Below are positions 1-9,509 of a stretch of DNA of 64,000 bases, piece by piece; within the stretch, counting starts at the first letter, position 1, and every line of letters starts with the position of its first letter. Source of the DNA: Bog-473 sp963730785 (GTDB lineage Bacteria; Actinomycetota; Acidimicrobiia; Acidimicrobiales; RAAP-2). Both the position numbers and the translations under genes were made by a program. Under the pieces are notes generated by a model. That model ran no database searches. It saw nothing but the letters and a program-made list of their open reading frames with translations, and was not told the origin of the DNA. Where the stretch lies: contig CAVSTF010000001.1 in assembly GCA_963730785.1 (NCBI GenBank), positions 186,001 through 250,000 on the forward strand, written 5' to 3'.

Positions 1-1
1 A

Positions 2-313
2 CGGGTGGCGGAGCGGGCAATCCGACCGAACCGACGCGGTCAGTGGCGCACTCATACGGGCGGCACCGGTACAGCGGGAACAGGTACAACGACGCCCTCG
101 ACGCCGAGCGCGACCGCTCCGTCAGGAACGATCCTTTCGCCGGTGATCAGCCTGCTCGGTCATGTCGTGGTGCCGGTCGGTAACACGGTGACCGGGTTGG
201 GTGGCACGCTCACGACGGCATTGCCGCCTTTGGCTCCTGTGACGAGCATTGTCAGCGGATTGGGTAACACCCTGAGTCTCCTCGGCAACAATCTCATTGT
301 GAGCGCCGCTTAA
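2..313 (+). CDS. C-terminal fragment of a Thr/Pro-rich, probably exported protein
   Basis: The reading frame is open at the left edge and ends with TAA at 313, so only the C-terminal ~103 residues are present. A Gly/Thr/Pro/Ala/Ser-rich linker is followed by a repetitive hydrophobic tail with Val/Gly/Leu periodicity (VTGLGGTL, IVSGLGNTL). Such composition is common in secreted actinobacterial proteins. No family is recognised. The first ~80 bases also read openly in another frame, so a frame break near the edge cannot be excluded. It converges on the FUSC gene, and the two stop codons overlap. Confidence 0.4.
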   Translation, partial: RVAERAIRPNRRGQWRTHTGGTGTAGTGTTTPSTPSATAPSGTILSPVISLLGHVVVPVGNTVTGLGGTLTTALPPLAPVTSIVSGLGNTLSLLGNNLIVSAA

Positions 314-1774
314 AGGATTGCCAGTACCGCCTCGTTGAGTTCAGCGAGGCAGCCATCCACCACCGTCGGCTGAAACTCGCCGCTCACGGCCCGTCCAGCG
401 AGTCGTTTGCGTACTTCGCCGATGTGGCGCACCACGACTCCTGCCGTGACGGCCAGCGTTGGATCATCTGGCGGTCTGTTGGCGACCGCTGCTCTAGCCG
501 GCTCGGCACAGCGTGCCACCGCAGAGGTGGTGGCCACGAGCGTCTCGTTGGGCGGAAATACAGGTCCCAAAGCGACCTGTCTGCCATCTCAACGGGCGTA
601 CGGCCTGTTGAAGTTCCTGGACCCGGAGGTCGAGATGATGCTGAGCGGCCTGAAGGTCGGCGTCTGGCATGGCCAAGGATCGAGTGAGGTCCTGCAGGGC
701 AGCGAGGGCATTGCCACGGCGGCGGCGAACCATCTGCTCAGTTGATATCGGATAGACGACGGAGCAGACCGCGATCGAACAGGCGGCGCCGATCAGAATG
801 GCCAGTAGTCGAGTGCCCAGCACGGAGCCTCCAAAGGTCCCGAAATAACTCGTCAACAACGCCATGACGCAAGTGGCACAGGCGGCCCAGACGGCATAGT
901 GGGTTTCCCTCCACCAACTGCCCACGAAGAGAATCCCGAAAATGATGGCCACGGTGCTGTCGTGATGTCCCGGTAGCCCGCTGGCCAGGGCTCCGGCGAT
1001 GAAAGTACCGACGGTGGCCCCGATCAAGCGGGTCACACCCTTGACGGCCACCTCACCTCTGCTCGGGCCACTGCCGCACACGATGATGGCGGTGAGCACG
1101 GTCCAGTTCCAATGGGTTGGGAAGAAATTCCTTCCGATCAGGAAGGCGATGGTCAACGACACCGCCAATTGCAGCGCCATTCGAGTCTGTCCCGAGCGGA
1201 GCCAAGACGTCTTCGTGGATTGAGCCGTGGATTGAACCGGTACGGACGCTCGACGAGGAGGCACCAACCCGATCCAGATGGCTATTCCGTTGGTGACGGT
1301 CACCCACGTCAGAGCGATCAAGGCCACGGCCGCATCCCACCAGCGGCCGTTGGCGCCTCCGGTGAATCCGATGGCCGGGACAACCAGGATGGCGGTGACG
1401 GGCAGCAGCAGTAGGCGCCCCGCCTGGGCGAACCCCCAGGGGAACTGGCGCAGGAAGAAGGAGGCGGAAATGGCCGCCGTGAGAATCGCCGCACCCACCA
1501 CGAAGTGCTGCAGCAGGAGCTGGCCCATGGACACCGCACAGATGCCGATGATCGGCACCATCGCAACAGTGACCACACCTCGTCGCCATCCGTGGTTGCC
1601 CGGCACCCGAGAGAGGCTCAGCGACAGCACCACGGCCAGAATGTCCAGGCTCACGCTTTGGCCGGTTGCACGTTGGAGAATGAGGGCTGAACCGAACGTA
1701 GCCAAGGTGGAGACGATGGTGACCACCGCACGTCGCGGATCGGGAATATTACGTATCTCGTATGGAAGTCGCAT
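310..1774 (-). CDS. FUSC-family membrane protein (aromatic-acid/drug exporter type), frameshifted
   Basis: This is an integral membrane protein of the FUSC/aromatic-acid-exporter type, in which paired membrane bundles and a cytoplasmic domain are thought to export aromatic or toxic compounds. About ten hydrophobic segments are visible, in two bundles separated by a hydrophilic loop near residues 180-200 (PPRRASVPVQST). The second bundle begins near TRMALQLAVSLTIAFLIG. The initial frame runs off into a non-homologous tail after RPLR. One base removed near 586-598 restores a helical C-terminal domain ending at 310, giving ~487 residues, normal for the family. It is divergent from a MarR regulator 51 nt away, which suggests MarR-controlled efflux. 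The substrate is unknown. Confidence 0.75.
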
Positions 1775-1783
1775 CAGAAATCC

Positions 1784-1813
1784 CTAATAGCTTGGCCGAC
1801 TGAGCTAATTTAG
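1784..1813. promoter_or_regulatory. Divergent promoter region with candidate MarR operator
   Basis: The 51-nt gap between the FUSC and MarR starts is unusually AT-rich for this genome. It contains the inverted repeat TAGCT-N10-AGCTA (1788-1792 and 1803-1807) and the near-palindrome CTAA-T-TTAG (1805-1813). MarR proteins usually bind such palindromes in divergent promoters. The operator role is inferred. Confidence 0.45.
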
Positions 1814-1825
1814 TACGCTTCTCGT

Positions 1826-2269
1826 ATGACTTTTCACCAACTGGCTGTGCTGGACGACACCAACGTGGTGCAGGTCCGCCGCGGCGTCATCCAGCTCAGC
1901 CGGCGCCTGCGGGCTGAAAAGCAGGTGCAGGGGATGAGCTCCACCAAGGTGGCCCTATTGGGTCATCTCGTGCGCAACGGACCCATGACACCCGGTCACC
2001 TGGCCCAGGTCGAATTTGTCCAACCGCAATCGCTGAGCCGCGTGCTGGCCGAAATGGCGGAGTCGGGATTGGTGTCGAGAACGGATCACCCGGACGATGG
2101 TCGACAGTTCCTCATCAACGTGACTGCTCTGGGGCGGCGATCGCTGTCGGAAGACATGCGGAGCCGCGATGCCTGGCTTCAACAGGCGATGCTGCAGCTC
2201 ACGGAGGCGGAACGCCAGGTGCTGGGTATTGCCGCTGGCCTGATGGAGCGCATGGCCGACTCCGACTGA
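1826..2269 (+). CDS. MarR-family transcriptional regulator
   Basis: A 147-residue winged-helix repressor of the usual MarR length. The winged-helix core is visible at about residues 45-110: a recognition-helix region (LAQVEFVQPQSLSRVLAEM) followed by the wing GLVSRTDHPDDGRQ, whose D-x-R pattern is the MarR hallmark. Terminal helices would form the dimer interface. MarR proteins typically repress a divergent efflux gene until a phenolic or aromatic ligand binds, and this one sits head-to-head with a FUSC-type exporter. ATG at 1826 is used; the leader is short. Confidence 0.9.
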   Translation: MTFHQLAVLDDTNVVQVRRGVIQLSRRLRAEKQVQGMSSTKVALLGHLVRNGPMTPGHLAQVEFVQPQSLSRVLAEMAESGLVSRTDHPDDGRQFLINVTALGRRSLSEDMRSRDAWLQQAMLQLTEAERQVLGIAAGLMERMADSD

Positions 2270-2344
2270 GCCGTACGGCGTGGCCCATTGAGATGGTAAG
2301 CCGGAGCAGACCGGTCGGATCGGGACATGACTGCGAGGAATGCC

Positions 2345-3325
2345 ATGGAATACGTCAATTTGGGATCGTCGGGACTGAGGGTGTCGAGGGTGTGCCTCGG
2401 CATGATGAGTTTCGGCAATGACAGCGAGCGCGAATGGGTGATCAACGAGGAAGCCGCTGATCCCATCGTCAAGGCCGCCGTCGAGGGAGGCGTCACCTTC
2501 TTTGACACCGCTGACACGTACTCCAAAGGGGCCAGTGAAGTGGCCACCGGAAAGATCGTCAGCAAGTACCTGACTCGAGACGAGGCCGTCATCGCCACCA
2601 AGGTGTTCATGCCCATGACGCCCGGTGAGAACGGCGGCGGACTATCGCGAAAGCACATCCTCTCGGCCATTGACGCATCGCTGTCGCGTTTGTCTATGGA
2701 CTACGTCGACCTCTATCAAATCCATCGGTTCGACCCGCGTACCCCCATTGAAGAAACGATGGGCGCTCTTCATGAAGTGGTGCAGTCCGGGAAGGCTCGC
2801 TACATCGGCGCCAGCAGCATGTTCGTATGGCAGTTCGCCAAGGCGCAACACGTGGCCGAACAACATGGGTGGACCAAGTTCGTCAGCATGCAGAACCACT
2901 ACAACCTGATCTATCGGGAGGAAGAGCGAGAAATGATTCCGTTCTGCCTCGACCAGGGAGTGGGCTGCATCCCCTGGAGTCCATTGGCTCGGGGGGTGTT
3001 GGCCGGCAACCGGACGCGCGACGGCGGGCGACACACCACCCGATCGACCACGGACCCGTTTACGGATTACCTCTACGAGCAGCCGACCGACTTCGATGTG
3101 GTCGAAGCGGCGCAGACCGTGGCGGGGAAGCGGGACGTACCGACGGCCCAAGTGGCCTTGGCCTGGCTCCTGAGCAAGCCGGGCGTGACCGCCCCCATTG
3201 TCGGTTCGACCAAGTTGGGGCACCTTGAGGACGCGCTGGCGGCCGAAAAGCTGACGCTGACCCCCGATGAGTTGGCTGCCTTGGAGCAGCCGTATGTGCC
3301 GCACCCCGTACTTGGTCACGTCTAG
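2345..3325 (+). CDS. Aldo/keto reductase
   Basis: An NADPH-dependent aldo/keto reductase of about 326 residues in the YajO/Kvbeta-like group, reducing aldehydes or ketones in a (beta/alpha)8 barrel. Catalytic Asp and Tyr are visible in FFDTADTYSKGASE, Lys in AVIATKVFMP, and the His-containing segment in DLYQIHRFD. The cofactor phosphate-binding end is PIVGSTKLGHL. The ATG at 2345 is preferred over 2327 because a GAGGA ribosome-binding site lies 5-8 nt upstream and the canonical N-terminus (MEYVNLGSSGLRVS) begins there. The physiological substrate is unknown. Confidence 0.9.
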   Translation: MEYVNLGSSGLRVSRVCLGMMSFGNDSEREWVINEEAADPIVKAAVEGGVTFFDTADTYSKGASEVATGKIVSKYLTRDEAVIATKVFMPMTPGENGGGLSRKHILSAIDASLSRLSMDYVDLYQIHRFDPRTPIEETMGALHEVVQSGKARYIGASSMFVWQFAKAQHVAEQHGWTKFVSMQNHYNLIYREEEREMIPFCLDQGVGCIPWSPLARGVLAGNRTRDGGRHTTRSTTDPFTDYLYEQPTDFDVVEAAQTVAGKRDVPTAQVALAWLLSKPGVTAPIVGSTKLGHLEDALAAEKLTLTPDELAALEQPYVPHPVLGHV

Positions 3326-3396
3326 GAGAGCCCACCACCGGGTCCGATAGGGTCAAAGTTCGGAAACATGTCGTAGCCGGGGAGGGCAGTGGGGTT

Positions 3397-4944
3397 ATGC
3401 GTGTCGCACTGACAGTGGCGGATTTCTTGCATCGTGGCGCCCTCGTGTACGGCGATCGCATCGCTGCCGTCGATGAGCCTGACGTGCCGGGTTCTCTGGG
3501 TTCGCTGACCTACACCGAACTGGAAGCTCGGGCTCGAGGCATGGCCCTGTTTCTCGATGCGTTGGGGGTCGATCAGGGCGAGCGGGTGGCCATTGTCAGC
3601 CCGAATTCCACTCGTTTCCTCATTTCGTACTTCGGTGTGAGCGCCTATGGGCGGGTGCTGGTGCCCATCAACTTCCGGCTGACGTCAGAAGAGATGGCGT
3701 ACATCGTCGACCACTCTGGCGCATCGGTACTGCTCTACGACCCAGAGCTGGCTGACGTGGTGAAGGACATCAAGGTGTCCCACCGCTTCGCGTTGGATGG
3801 AACCGACGATGCCGCCCTGTTTGCGCCGGCCGCAGAGGGCCAACAGCCCCGAGAATGGCAGGCCGATGAAGACGACACCTGTTCGGTCAACTACACCTCT
3901 GGCACCACGGCCCGGCCGAAGGGCGTCCAGCTGACGCACCGCAATTGCTGGCTCAACGCCGTCACCTTCGGCTGGCATACCAGCGTGACTGATCGTGACG
4001 TGTTGCTGCATACCTTGCCGATGTTCCACTGCAACGGATGGGGCATGCCCTATGCCGTGACCGGCATGGGTGGGAAGCACATCGTCTTGCGCAAGGTGGA
4101 TGGGGAGGAGATTCTGAGCCGGGTCGAAGGCCACGGGGTCACGCTGCTCTGTGGGGCGCCGGCGGTGGTCGCCGCCATTCTCGATGCGGCATCGGCCCGA
4201 GCGCAGTCCGGCCGTGCGATACCTGGACGAGGCACCGTTCGCATTGTGGTGGCCGGCGCGCCACCCCCGTCGAAGACGATCGAACGAATCGAGACCGAAC
4301 TCGGTTGGGAATTCATTCAGATTTACGGGTTAACCGAGACCGCCCCGTTGCTGACCATCAATCGAGCCCCCTCGGAGTGGGACGATGCCTCACCGGCTGA
4401 ACGATCGCAGGCCTTGAGCCAGGCGGGCGTGCCGGCCATCGGGGTGCGGATTGAGGTCGACCGCGACGGCGAGGTGTTGGCCCGTTCCAACCACGTGTTC
4501 GCTGGCTACTGGGAGCAACCGGAAGAGACGGCGACGGCGTTGGCCGGCGGGTGGTTCCACACCGGCGACGGCGGATTCTTGAACGAGAGCTACCTGGTCA
4601 TTTCCGACCGCAAAAAAGACGTCATCATCACCGGCGGAGAAAACGTCTCGTCCATTGAAGTGGAGGACTGTCTCTACCAACATGCGGCGGTGGCCGAAGT
4701 GGCCATCATCGGTGTCCCCGATGAGAAGTGGGGAGAGACGATCAAGGCCTTGGTCGTGCTTCGCGAGGGGTCCGATGCCACCGAGGAAATACTGATCGCC
4801 CACTGTCGCGAACGAATGGCGCACTTCAAGGCGCCAACCAGTGTCGAGTTCCGGACCGCGTTGGACCGCACGGCCACCGGCAAGCTGCAGAAGTACCGCC
4901 TCCGTCAGCCCTACTGGGATGGGCGCGACCGATCAGTCGGGTAG
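3397..4944 (+). CDS. Acyl-CoA synthetase (AMP-forming, fatty-acid/aryl type)
   Basis: A class I adenylate-forming enzyme of 515 residues that activates a carboxylic acid via acyl-AMP and transfers it to CoA. The P-loop motif YTSGTTARPKGVQLTH lies near residues 166-181, the A5 region reads QIYGLTETAP, the A7/A8 region reads WFHTGDGG and SDRKKDVIITGGENVSS, and the A10 Lys is in TATGKLQKY. Chain-length preference cannot be read from sequence. The next gene, rnd, is convergent and overlaps by 12 nt. It may act with the thiolase and thioesterases elsewhere in the window, but they are not in one operon. Confidence 0.9.
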   Translation: MRVALTVADFLHRGALVYGDRIAAVDEPDVPGSLGSLTYTELEARARGMALFLDALGVDQGERVAIVSPNSTRFLISYFGVSAYGRVLVPINFRLTSEEMAYIVDHSGASVLLYDPELADVVKDIKVSHRFALDGTDDAALFAPAAEGQQPREWQADEDDTCSVNYTSGTTARPKGVQLTHRNCWLNAVTFGWHTSVTDRDVLLHTLPMFHCNGWGMPYAVTGMGGKHIVLRKVDGEEILSRVEGHGVTLLCGAPAVVAAILDAASARAQSGRAIPGRGTVRIVVAGAPPPSKTIERIETELGWEFIQIYGLTETAPLLTINRAPSEWDDASPAERSQALSQAGVPAIGVRIEVDRDGEVLARSNHVFAGYWEQPEETATALAGGWFHTGDGGFLNESYLVISDRKKDVIITGGENVSSIEVEDCLYQHAAVAEVAIIGVPDEKWGETIKALVVLREGSDATEEILIAHCRERMAHFKAPTSVEFRTALDRTATGKLQKYRLRQPYWDGRDRSVG

Positions 4945-6105
4945 GGGCTGCTGACGGGTCTCCACCACGAGGGAGCCGTCCGGTCGAAACGCGACGGCGA
5001 CGTCACCGGCCATCAACGAGCGGATTGGGTCGCCGGCGATTTCGCTGCGCCAGCCCACATCGAGTCGGCTGCTCTGGTCACACAGCAGGCGGGCAATGTC
5101 GGATCGGGTGGCCAGAAGGGCCTGATCGAAGTGGAGGTCGTCCGCAATCTGTCGGACCAGTCCTGAGCAGACCGCCACGGCCGCCGGCGGTGCATAGGCG
5201 TCGCCACCCTCAGGGGGCATCCGTAGGTCCTCCGGGGGCAGATTGAGTCCTCGATCCACGGCGGCCAGAATCTCGGCCGCTCCCCCCTGCCCCAGGTGTC
5301 GACCGTCGACGCCCCGAAGTTGTTCGAGATCCTGCCGGGTCTTCGGGGGCCGCTGGACGATCGTCTGCATGGCCAAGTCAGACAGGATGGTCCGCCGCGG
5401 GCGATTCAAGGTGGCCGCTCTTCGCTCACGCCAGGCCGACAGCTCCTGGGCCACGCCGCGGGAGCGCTGGCTGAGGCGGCGGATGTCGCCCAGCTTCCAC
5501 CAGGTCTCTTCGGGCACCACGCCCTTGGTTCGAGCGGTCAGGACCTGTTGGCATTCTTCGAGGGCCCAGGTGAGACGACCCACCTCGGCCAGCTGATCGG
5601 TGATGGTGTCGCGCAGGGCCAGCAGATGGATGACGTCGCCGGCGGCGTAGGTGATCATCCGCTCCGACAATGGCCGTTGCGTCCAGTCCGAGAGTTGATC
5701 GCCCTTGGGCAGGGTGATGTGCAGCATGGCCTCCACCAGTCGGGCCAGCGAGGGGGAAGAAAGGCCGAGGAAGCCGGCGGCGATCTGCGTGTCGAAGACG
5801 GTGCTGGGCACGACACCGCAGGCAGCAGCGAGGATCGACAGGTCCTGCTCGGCGGCATGGGCCACGGCGACGCCCGGTCCTTCGAAGAGTCGGGCCAGCG
5901 GCTTGGGGTCGACGGCTAACGGATCGACCAGGGCGGTTTGGTCGGCCCAACCCAGCTGAATCAGGGCCAAGTGGGGGAAATACGTCCGCTCGGTGTGAAA
6001 TTCCGTGTCGAATGAGTAGAAGGGCTCCTGCCCGATCTCCTCACAGAGAGATTCCAGGTCGTCGGTGTCCTCGATCAGCCTGGGACGGGTGGTGGACGTC
6101 GTCAT
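4933..6105 (-). CDS. rnd: Ribonuclease D
   Basis: A 3'-5' exoribonuclease of the DEDD superfamily that trims tRNA and other structured RNA 3' ends. The N-terminal DnaQ-like domain shows the first acidic pair in FDTEFHTERTYFP, the second Asp in HAAEQDLSIL and the third in ITYAAGDVIHLL (DEDDy Tyr). An HRDC helical domain follows at about residues 215-300 (RPRRTILSDLAMQTI and following). At 390 residues it matches actinobacterial RNase D. ATG at 6105 is used. A small membrane-protein gene lies just downstream in the same direction. Confidence 0.93.
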   Translation of the reverse strand: MTTSTTRPRLIEDTDDLESLCEEIGQEPFYSFDTEFHTERTYFPHLALIQLGWADQTALVDPLAVDPKPLARLFEGPGVAVAHAAEQDLSILAAACGVVPSTVFDTQIAAGFLGLSSPSLARLVEAMLHITLPKGDQLSDWTQRPLSERMITYAAGDVIHLLALRDTITDQLAEVGRLTWALEECQQVLTARTKGVVPEETWWKLGDIRRLSQRSRGVAQELSAWRERRAATLNRPRRTILSDLAMQTIVQRPPKTRQDLEQLRGVDGRHLGQGGAAEILAAVDRGLNLPPEDLRMPPEGGDAYAPPAAVAVCSGLVRQIADDLHFDQALLATRSDIARLLCDQSSRLDVGWRSEIAGDPIRSLMAGDVAVAFRPDGSLVVETRQQPLPD

Positions 6106-6141
6106 GGGTTCAGTCTCCCCCGTATTGCGCAGGGGGATTGG

Positions 6142-6465
6142 CTACGCGGCGTCCACGTGCGCTCGATGCAGCACCCGGAGCTCCTCCCGGGAGAATCGGC
6201 GCCCTTTGATCTCGGGATGGCAGTGGGCGCAGACCCGATAGGTGGTGCCGGGGTCGGTGTCCGAATGCTTCACCGTCAGCTCATGGTGCCCAATCCGCCA
6301 ACACCGGTTGGTGTGGCAGTTCAGCTTGCGATAGGCCACCGTGAAAATGGCCAGGATGCCGAATCCGCCGCAAAATCCCGACCAGAATCCGTAGGCGTAG
6401 CCCCCCTCGTTGAACATGCCGGTCCACCCCAACAGGTGGTGGGCTAGGTGATCCAAGCCATGCAT
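6142..6465 (-). CDS. Hypothetical small membrane protein with Cys/His pairs
   Basis: A 107-residue protein. One membrane-spanning segment (about residues 24-46, GFWSGFCGGFGILAIFTVAY) is followed by a cytoplasmic tail with CHTNRC and CAHCHPE, which could bind a metal, and a basic C-terminus (KGRRFSREEL). The start at 6465 is chosen because GGGAG lies just upstream and the family-like N-terminus MHGLDHL begins there; the longer frame upstream is antisense to and overlaps tRNA-Leu sequence. No family is recognised. Confidence 0.6.
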   Translation of the reverse strand: MHGLDHLAHHLLGWTGMFNEGGYAYGFWSGFCGGFGILAIFTVAYRKLNCHTNRCWRIGHHELTVKHSDTDPGTTYRVCAHCHPEIKGRRFSREELRVLHRAHVDAA

Positions 6466-6572
6466 CGGGCTCCCTTCGTGGCGCGTCGCAGCCAATGGTA
6501 GGGCACTAAAAGTGCTGATCAAGGGGTATATCGGGATCGAAGTGCCGATCAGGTTCCGCCGCGCGAGATGGG

Positions 6573-6656
6573 TGGGCGAGGGGGGACTTGAACCCCCACA
6601 TCCTTTCGGACACAGGAACCTGAATCCTGCGCGTCTGCCTATTCCGCCACTCGCCC
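6573..6656 (-). tRNA. tRNA-Leu (anticodon CAG)
   Basis: The minus strand folds into an 84-nt class II tRNA. The acceptor stem is GGGCGAG/CTCGCCC, the anticodon stem CAGGA/TCCTG closes the loop TTCAGGT, there is a long variable arm (GTCCGAAAGGAT), and the T-loop is GTTCAAG. The 3' CCA is not encoded. Confidence 0.97.
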
Positions 6657-6771
6657 GAGCAACCGGACAAGAGTAGTCGCCTCCGGAGGGGTCTCCATTC
6701 AGCTGTGTGAGCAGGTCAGACGGCCTCCGGACTGCCATATGTCGTATCGGGCCAGTAGTCTCAGGATCACC

Positions 6772-7428
6772 ATGGGACTCCAGCAGTTTGAGGAGCGCCT
6801 TGAGCGTCTGGTGGAGGGCACGTTGGCCAAGCCGTTCAGAAGCAACCTCCAGCCGGTCGAAATCGGTCGGAGGCTCACGCGCGAGATGGACCTGCATCGA
6901 CGGGTCGGCGTCCGGGGCTTAATCGCGCCCAATGCCTTCGTGGTCACGCTCTCCCCGGCCGATGTCGAGCGCTTCTCCAATTTCATTGATGCCCTGTCCC
7001 GAGAGCTGTCTGACGCGGCCCGGGAGCACGCCAAAATCGAGGGGTATTCGTTCGTCGGCCCGGTTGAGGTCGAGGTCTACGAAGGGTCGTCATTCAAGGC
7101 GGGTCGATTCTCGGTGGTGGCCGAGGTCCGGGAGGGTGCGGACGGCGGCTTCCTGGCCGAGCTCGTGCTGCCCGATGGGCAACGCCTGCAGATCGGGACC
7201 GAGCCGCTGGTCATTGGGCGACTCCCTGAATGTGCCGTGGTCCTGGCCGACACGAACGTGAGCCGGCGCCACGCCGAAATCCGTCGGGTGGGCGAAGGAG
7301 TGGTCCTCACCGATTTGGGCTCGACCAATGGCACCCGGGTCAATGGCACGCCCGTTCGTGAGCAGATTCTGGTGAGCGGCGATGAGGTCGGCGTCGGGAC
7401 CACCAGACTGATTTTTGAGATGACGTGA
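6772..7428 (+). CDS. fhaA: FhaA-type protein: DUF3662 domain plus FHA domain
   Basis: A 218-residue cytoplasmic adaptor of the PknB/PstP locus. The N-terminal DUF3662 domain (about residues 1-115, starting MGLQQFEERLERLVEG) precedes an FHA phosphothreonine-binding domain with the hallmark GRLPECAVVLAD, VSRRHAEI and LGSTNGTRVNG motifs. In mycobacteria FhaA binds the phosphorylated pseudokinase MviN and moderates peptidoglycan synthesis. This copy is much shorter than the mycobacterial one because the disordered linker is absent. ATG 6772 begins the conserved region. It overlaps fhaB through GTGA. Confidence 0.93.
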   Translation: MGLQQFEERLERLVEGTLAKPFRSNLQPVEIGRRLTREMDLHRRVGVRGLIAPNAFVVTLSPADVERFSNFIDALSRELSDAAREHAKIEGYSFVGPVEVEVYEGSSFKAGRFSVVAEVREGADGGFLAELVLPDGQRLQIGTEPLVIGRLPECAVVLADTNVSRRHAEIRRVGEGVVLTDLGSTNGTRVNGTPVREQILVSGDEVGVGTTRLIFEMT

Positions 7429-7940
7429 TTCACCTCGTTCCTGCGGCACCCATGTTCGCCACTCAGAACCTGAATGCGGTCCTCCGACTGATGCAATGGG
7501 GCGTGATTGCGCTCATCTTCCTCTTCTTCCTACGGGTCATCCGGGCCGTCTGGGTCGAAATGAGCCCAGCCACCATTCGCCGATCTCGGAGCGAACGCCG
7601 ACAGGAGCGCCAGGCTGATCGTCCCGAGAAGGCATCGGCCCGGCGTAAGAACCTGTTCCTGCGTGTCCTCGAACCCGAGGAACACAAGGGTGAGGTCTTT
7701 GACCTCGATGACGAGCTCACCATCGGGCGGGCACCCACGTGCGGGATTTCGACTCCGGAGGACATCTACGCCTCGACCTTGCATGCCCGGGTGTTCCGTC
7801 ACAACGACCAGCTCTGGGTGGAAGACCTCGGTTCGACCAACGGGACCTACCTGAATTCGGAACGAATCGCCCAGGCGCAACGCCTCGCCAAGGGAGACGT
7901 GCTGCAGGTCGGCTCCACCGTCTTCGAGGTTGCCCGGTGA
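7425..7940 (+). CDS. fhaB: FhaB/FipA-type membrane-anchored FHA protein
   Basis: A 171-residue protein with one N-terminal membrane helix (about residues 22-42, MQWGVIALIFLFFLRVI), a basic linker, and a C-terminal FHA domain (TIGRAPTCGI, STLHARVFRH, LGSTNGTYLNSERI). In mycobacteria FhaB/FipA links the Ser/Thr kinases to the division machinery. The GTG start at 7425 overlaps the fhaA stop and the gene's own stop overlaps the pstP GTG start, so translation is probably coupled. ATG 7452 is an alternative start. Confidence 0.9.
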   Translation: MIHLVPAAPMFATQNLNAVLRLMQWGVIALIFLFFLRVIRAVWVEMSPATIRRSRSERRQERQADRPEKASARRKNLFLRVLEPEEHKGEVFDLDDELTIGRAPTCGISTPEDIYASTLHARVFRHNDQLWVEDLGSTNGTYLNSERIAQAQRLAKGDVLQVGSTVFEVAR

Positions 7941-9496
7941 CGGTGCTGCGCTCGGGTTCGGCCACGGACGTCGGACGTTTGCGCAAGGCAAATCAGGATG
8001 TGCCCTTGGAGGCCTCCAACCTGTTCGCCGTAGCCGATGGCATGGGCGGTCACGCCGGCGGTGAAGTGGCGGCCCGCGTGGCGGTGGACGCGCTCTTGGC
8101 GGAGTTTTCTCGTGAGCCGACCATGGCCGGGCTGCGCCATGCCTTCAGCCGGGCCAATCGTGCGGTCTGGCAGGAAGGCCAGGACAACGAAGACCTGAGG
8201 GGCATGGGCACGACCCTGACCGCCATGGCCTTGGTCGGCGGCGGGGACGGCCGGGACACACTGGCCCTGGCCAACGTGGGTGACTCCCGGGCCTACGTGT
8301 ATTCCGATGGTCAGATCAAGCAGATCACGGACGATCACAGCCTGGCCGAGGAGCGGATGCGCCACGGGGAGATGACAGAGGCCGAGGCGGCCGTGCACCC
8401 GCAGCGCCACATCCTGACCCGAGTGCTGGGGAATTCGCCCGATGTCGAGACCGACATGTGGGAACTGAATCTGCGAGCCGGGGACCGGGTGATCCTCTGC
8501 AGCGACGGGCTCTCCAATGAGTTGGCCCCGCGTGACCTGGTCAAGGTGCTCTCCAAGGTTGAAGATCCGGCCGAGGCGGCTCGTCAGCTGGTGGCCGTCG
8601 CCAACGCCCACGGCGGTGCCGACAACATCACGGCCGTGGTGGTTGACGTCATCGTCGGTGAGGATAGTGAGGCCACTTCGTCCACCGTCTTGCCGCTGGT
8701 TGGTCGCAACGCCACCACCGGGATGACCGCCGTCACCGCCGCGGCGACGTCGGTGGTTCCAGCGGCTCGAGTCGGCACGGGCTATCCGACCATCGGTGAT
8801 GACCAGGACTCGGGCCTGACGCGCCAGGTACAGGCCGTGCCACGCCAGGCGCCGGACGCCGAAGCGTACCCATCGGACATCACGCAACCCGTGCCCGTCG
8901 CTCGGTCCACCGTGCGGGCGGCCGCCGCACGGCGCTCCACGCTCCCTGCCGCCCCCCAAGGGGAACGGCGAGGCGACCGCCGTCGACGCATGGGCATCCC
9001 CCGACGCGTGACCTTTCGGGTCTTCCTGTTCGTCGTCCTGGTGCTGGCCATTTTTGCCGGCGCGTTTGCGGCCGTTCGTTGGTACGCCTACGAAAACTGG
9101 TTTGTCACCATCCATGGCACCCAGGTCGTGGTCGACCAGGGACGTCCGGGTGGCGTGCTCTGGTTCAAGCCAAAAGTGGTCGACCAGACGGGGGTCACCA
9201 CGGCGGGGATTCTGCCCGCCAGTGCGAAAGACATCCGCTCCCATGTGCAGGAACCGTCCTTGGCCGACGCCAAGCGTTACGTGCACAATCAGCATGAAGA
9301 GTTCGTCTTCTTGAAGCTGGAGGCGGCGAAGCAGAAGAAGGCGGCTGCGGCGGCCAAGAAAGCCGAAGAAGCAGCAGCAGCGGCGGCTGCGGCCCAGGCC
9401 GCGGCGGCCGCGGCAACCACGACCACCACCACTGCACCGACGGCGACCACCACACCCACGACAGCGGCGGTCACCCCCACCACGGCTGCGCCGTGA
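7937..9496 (+). CDS. pstP: PP2C-family Ser/Thr protein phosphatase PstP
   Basis: This enzyme dephosphorylates Ser/Thr kinases and their targets. Residues ~1-240 form the metal-dependent PP2C domain, with NQD, ADGMGGHAGGE, GDSRAYVY, DDHSLAEE, CSDGLSNEL and GADNITAVVV motifs. A variable juxtamembrane region, one transmembrane helix (about residues 358-378), and an extracellular Ala/Thr/Pro-rich tail follow. The GTG start at 7937 overlaps fhaB. Its 519 residues match actinobacterial PstP. The end is low-complexity (poly-Ala, then poly-Thr/Pro). Confidence 0.94.
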   Translation: MTVLRSGSATDVGRLRKANQDVPLEASNLFAVADGMGGHAGGEVAARVAVDALLAEFSREPTMAGLRHAFSRANRAVWQEGQDNEDLRGMGTTLTAMALVGGGDGRDTLALANVGDSRAYVYSDGQIKQITDDHSLAEERMRHGEMTEAEAAVHPQRHILTRVLGNSPDVETDMWELNLRAGDRVILCSDGLSNELAPRDLVKVLSKVEDPAEAARQLVAVANAHGGADNITAVVVDVIVGEDSEATSSTVLPLVGRNATTGMTAVTAAATSVVPAARVGTGYPTIGDDQDSGLTRQVQAVPRQAPDAEAYPSDITQPVPVARSTVRAAAARRSTLPAAPQGERRGDRRRRMGIPRRVTFRVFLFVVLVLAIFAGAFAAVRWYAYENWFVTIHGTQVVVDQGRPGGVLWFKPKVVDQTGVTTAGILPASAKDIRSHVQEPSLADAKRYVHNQHEEFVFLKLEAAKQKKAAAAAKKAEEAAAAAAAAQAAAAAATTTTTTAPTATTTPTTAAVTPTTAAP

Positions 9497-9509
9497 GGTC
9501 GAATCACTA

